From: Dysgonamonadaceae bacterium
GTDB lineage: Bacteria; Bacteroidota; Bacteroidia; Bacteroidales; Azobacteroidaceae
DNA length: 6,546 nucleotides
Assembly: GCA_031261015.1 (NCBI GenBank)
Contig: JAISKG010000009.1
Span: forward strand, 1-6,546
Direction of reading: 5' to 3'
Position numbers and translations under genes: made by a program
In this document: positions 5,774-6,546 of the stretch, one piece after another
How positions within the stretch are numbered: the first letter of the stretch is position 1
Layout: the number at the start of each line of letters is the position of its first letter
The notes under the pieces: model-generated
The model's input: the letters and a program-made list of their open reading frames with translations, nothing else
Database searches by the model: none
Told to the model about the DNA's origin: nothing

Positions 5774-6250
5774 ATGCGCTACCGGAAAAAACGCAAAATA
5801 CCTGCGCTCAATGCGAGTTCGATGGCCGATATTGCCTTTTTACTATTGATTTTTTTTCTTGTAACCGGTTCATTTGGAGCCGATACAGGCATTTACCGGA
5901 ACATGCCGCCGTTTCATTCCCAGCCGGATACGCTTAAAAAAGAAATCGAAAAATCCCAATTGCTTCACCTGACTTTGGACGATCAAAATCAATTGTTGTT
6001 GAAGGACGAAATCGTTCCGTTGAACGAAGTGAATCACCGCGTTCAACAATTCCTATTGCCGCCGGACAGCATTGATTTGCGTTATATTTCCTTGGAAATC
6101 AGTCGATCGGCGAATTATCAAACCTATATCACTTTGTTGAGCGAGATTTCGGCGGCTTACCGAGAATTATCCAACCGGCAAAAAACGGCCTATTCGATTC
6201 ATCTAACTGAAGAGGAATTAGTTACAGAAAAGGAAGGAGGTCGTCCGTGA
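5774..6250 (+). CDS. exbD: ExbD/TolR-family protein, first copy
   Basis: The 158-residue protein has the ExbD layout: a basic cytoplasmic start (MRYRKKRKIPALNASS), one membrane helix at about 17-34 (MADIAFLLLIFFLVTG) and a periplasmic domain. D19 in SMADIAF is the membrane-embedded, proton-carrying aspartate that is essential in ExbD. The periplasmic part includes LHLTLDDQNQLLLKDEIVPL (64-83) and the helix-rich region up to about 145. It should form a dimer inside the ExbB pentamer. The ATG follows the exbB stop with no gap, and the 3' end overlaps the second exbD by GTGA. The C-terminal EKEGGRP is read from bases that also form the Shine-Dalgarno of the next gene. Confidence 0.93.
   Translation: MRYRKKRKIPALNASSMADIAFLLLIFFLVTGSFGADTGIYRNMPPFHSQPDTLKKEIEKSQLLHLTLDDQNQLLLKDEIVPLNEVNHRVQQFLLPPDSIDLRYISLEISRSANYQTYITLLSEISAAYRELSNRQKTAYSIHLTEEELVTEKEGGRP
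6234..6241 (+). promoter_or_regulatory. Strong Shine-Dalgarno for the second exbD
   Basis: AAGGAGGT is a perfect 8-nt match to the 16S anti-Shine-Dalgarno and lies 5 nt before the GTG at 6247. It supports that start over the in-frame ATG at 6286. Such sites are rare in Bacteroidota, so it stands out. It is embedded in the last codons of the first exbD. Confidence 0.7.
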
Positions 6251-6546
6251 GCCGTTTTCGCACTTCGCGCTATCGGGAAGTGCCGATGTTAAATACTTCG
6301 TCACTACCCGATTTGATTTTCACCATTCTGTTTTTCTTTATGCTGGTCACGCATGGTCAGCCGTTCAAGCAAATGGCTAAGGTAGAGCTTCCTACAGCAG
6401 CCGAATTGCAAAAATTAGAAGAAAAATCGTTGGTGATTTACATTGTGGTGAGCAGCAAAGCCGGTGAAATGTCCGATGCGCCGGTCGTTCAACTCAATTC
6501 GGATGAGGTGAGTTTGGAAAATCTCCCGGCAGCTTTGGAAACGGCC
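6247..6546 (+). CDS. exbD: ExbD/TolR-family protein, second copy (3' end outside window)
   Basis: An open frame of 100 codons runs from GTG 6247 to the window end without a stop. The start SRFRTSRYREVPMLNTSS mirrors the basic leader of the first copy, and the membrane helix SLPDLIFTILFFFMLVT (about 19-35) has the key aspartate D22 at the equivalent place. The region around 50-100 (VELPTAAELQKLEE, then LVIYIVV) begins the periplasmic domain. Its start overlaps the upstream stop in GTGA, with a strong Shine-Dalgarno 5 nt before. A start at ATG 6286 would remove the basic leader that ExbD proteins keep, so GTG is preferred. Two ExbD paralogues following one ExbB are common in Bacteroidota and may form a heterodimer or serve separate partners. 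The helix sequence and residues near the aspartate differ from copy one (SLPD versus SMAD), so it is not a recent duplicate. Confidence 0.88.
   Translation, partial: MSRFRTSRYREVPMLNTSSLPDLIFTILFFFMLVTHGQPFKQMAKVELPTAAELQKLEEKSLVIYIVVSSKAGEMSDAPVVQLNSDEVSLENLPAALETA

Overview
The window looks like chromosomal DNA from a Bacteroidota bacterium, probably Bacteroidales. The reasons are the FloA (UPF0365) flotillin, an ExbB-ExbD-ExbD set, Bacteroides-type -7 boxes (TAnnTTTG) ahead of two transcription units, a tRNA gene without an encoded CCA, and almost no Shine-Dalgarno sequences before the starts. A species cannot be named from this sequence alone.

Region 1 (1-4186, plus strand) is a tight run of five genes that reads as one operon. 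It holds the 3' part of floA, a uridine-phosphorylase-like nucleoside phosphorylase, a UbiA-family enzyme of the decaprenyl-phosphate phosphoribosyltransferase (DPPR synthase) type, a large polytopic membrane protein without a firm name, and a HAD phosphatase. Gaps are 4, 13 and 15 nt, followed by a 1-nt TAATG overlap. The UbiA enzyme and the HAD phosphatase are plausible successive enzymes making a polyprenyl-phosphate-linked pentose. The membrane protein between them, with scattered charged motifs like those of GT-C or polymerase-type enzymes, could be the user of that donor. This is the most interesting part of the window, but it rests on inference.

Region 2 (4201-4860, minus strand) is a HicAB toxin-antitoxin pair, toxin gene first, lying tail-to-tail with the HAD gene. 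A promoter-like sequence precedes hicA, and a perfect 9-bp inverted repeat overlaps its -33 element, which suggests an operator for the DNA-binding antitoxin. The toxin has Arg where classical HicA has its catalytic His.

Region 3 (4976-6546, plus strand) starts with a -7 box and a tRNA-Ala(GGC). Thirty-six bases later comes a proton-channel operon: exbB, exbD and a second exbD cut by the window end. The stops and starts abut or overlap. The second exbD begins with GTG behind a perfect 8-nt Shine-Dalgarno, which is unusual for this phylum. These proteins should form an inner-membrane proton-driven motor that energises TonB-type outer-membrane transport or a related process; no TonB is visible here.

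The only sizeable gene-free stretch is 4797-5000, which holds the two divergent promoters, the inverted repeat and an 11-A tract.
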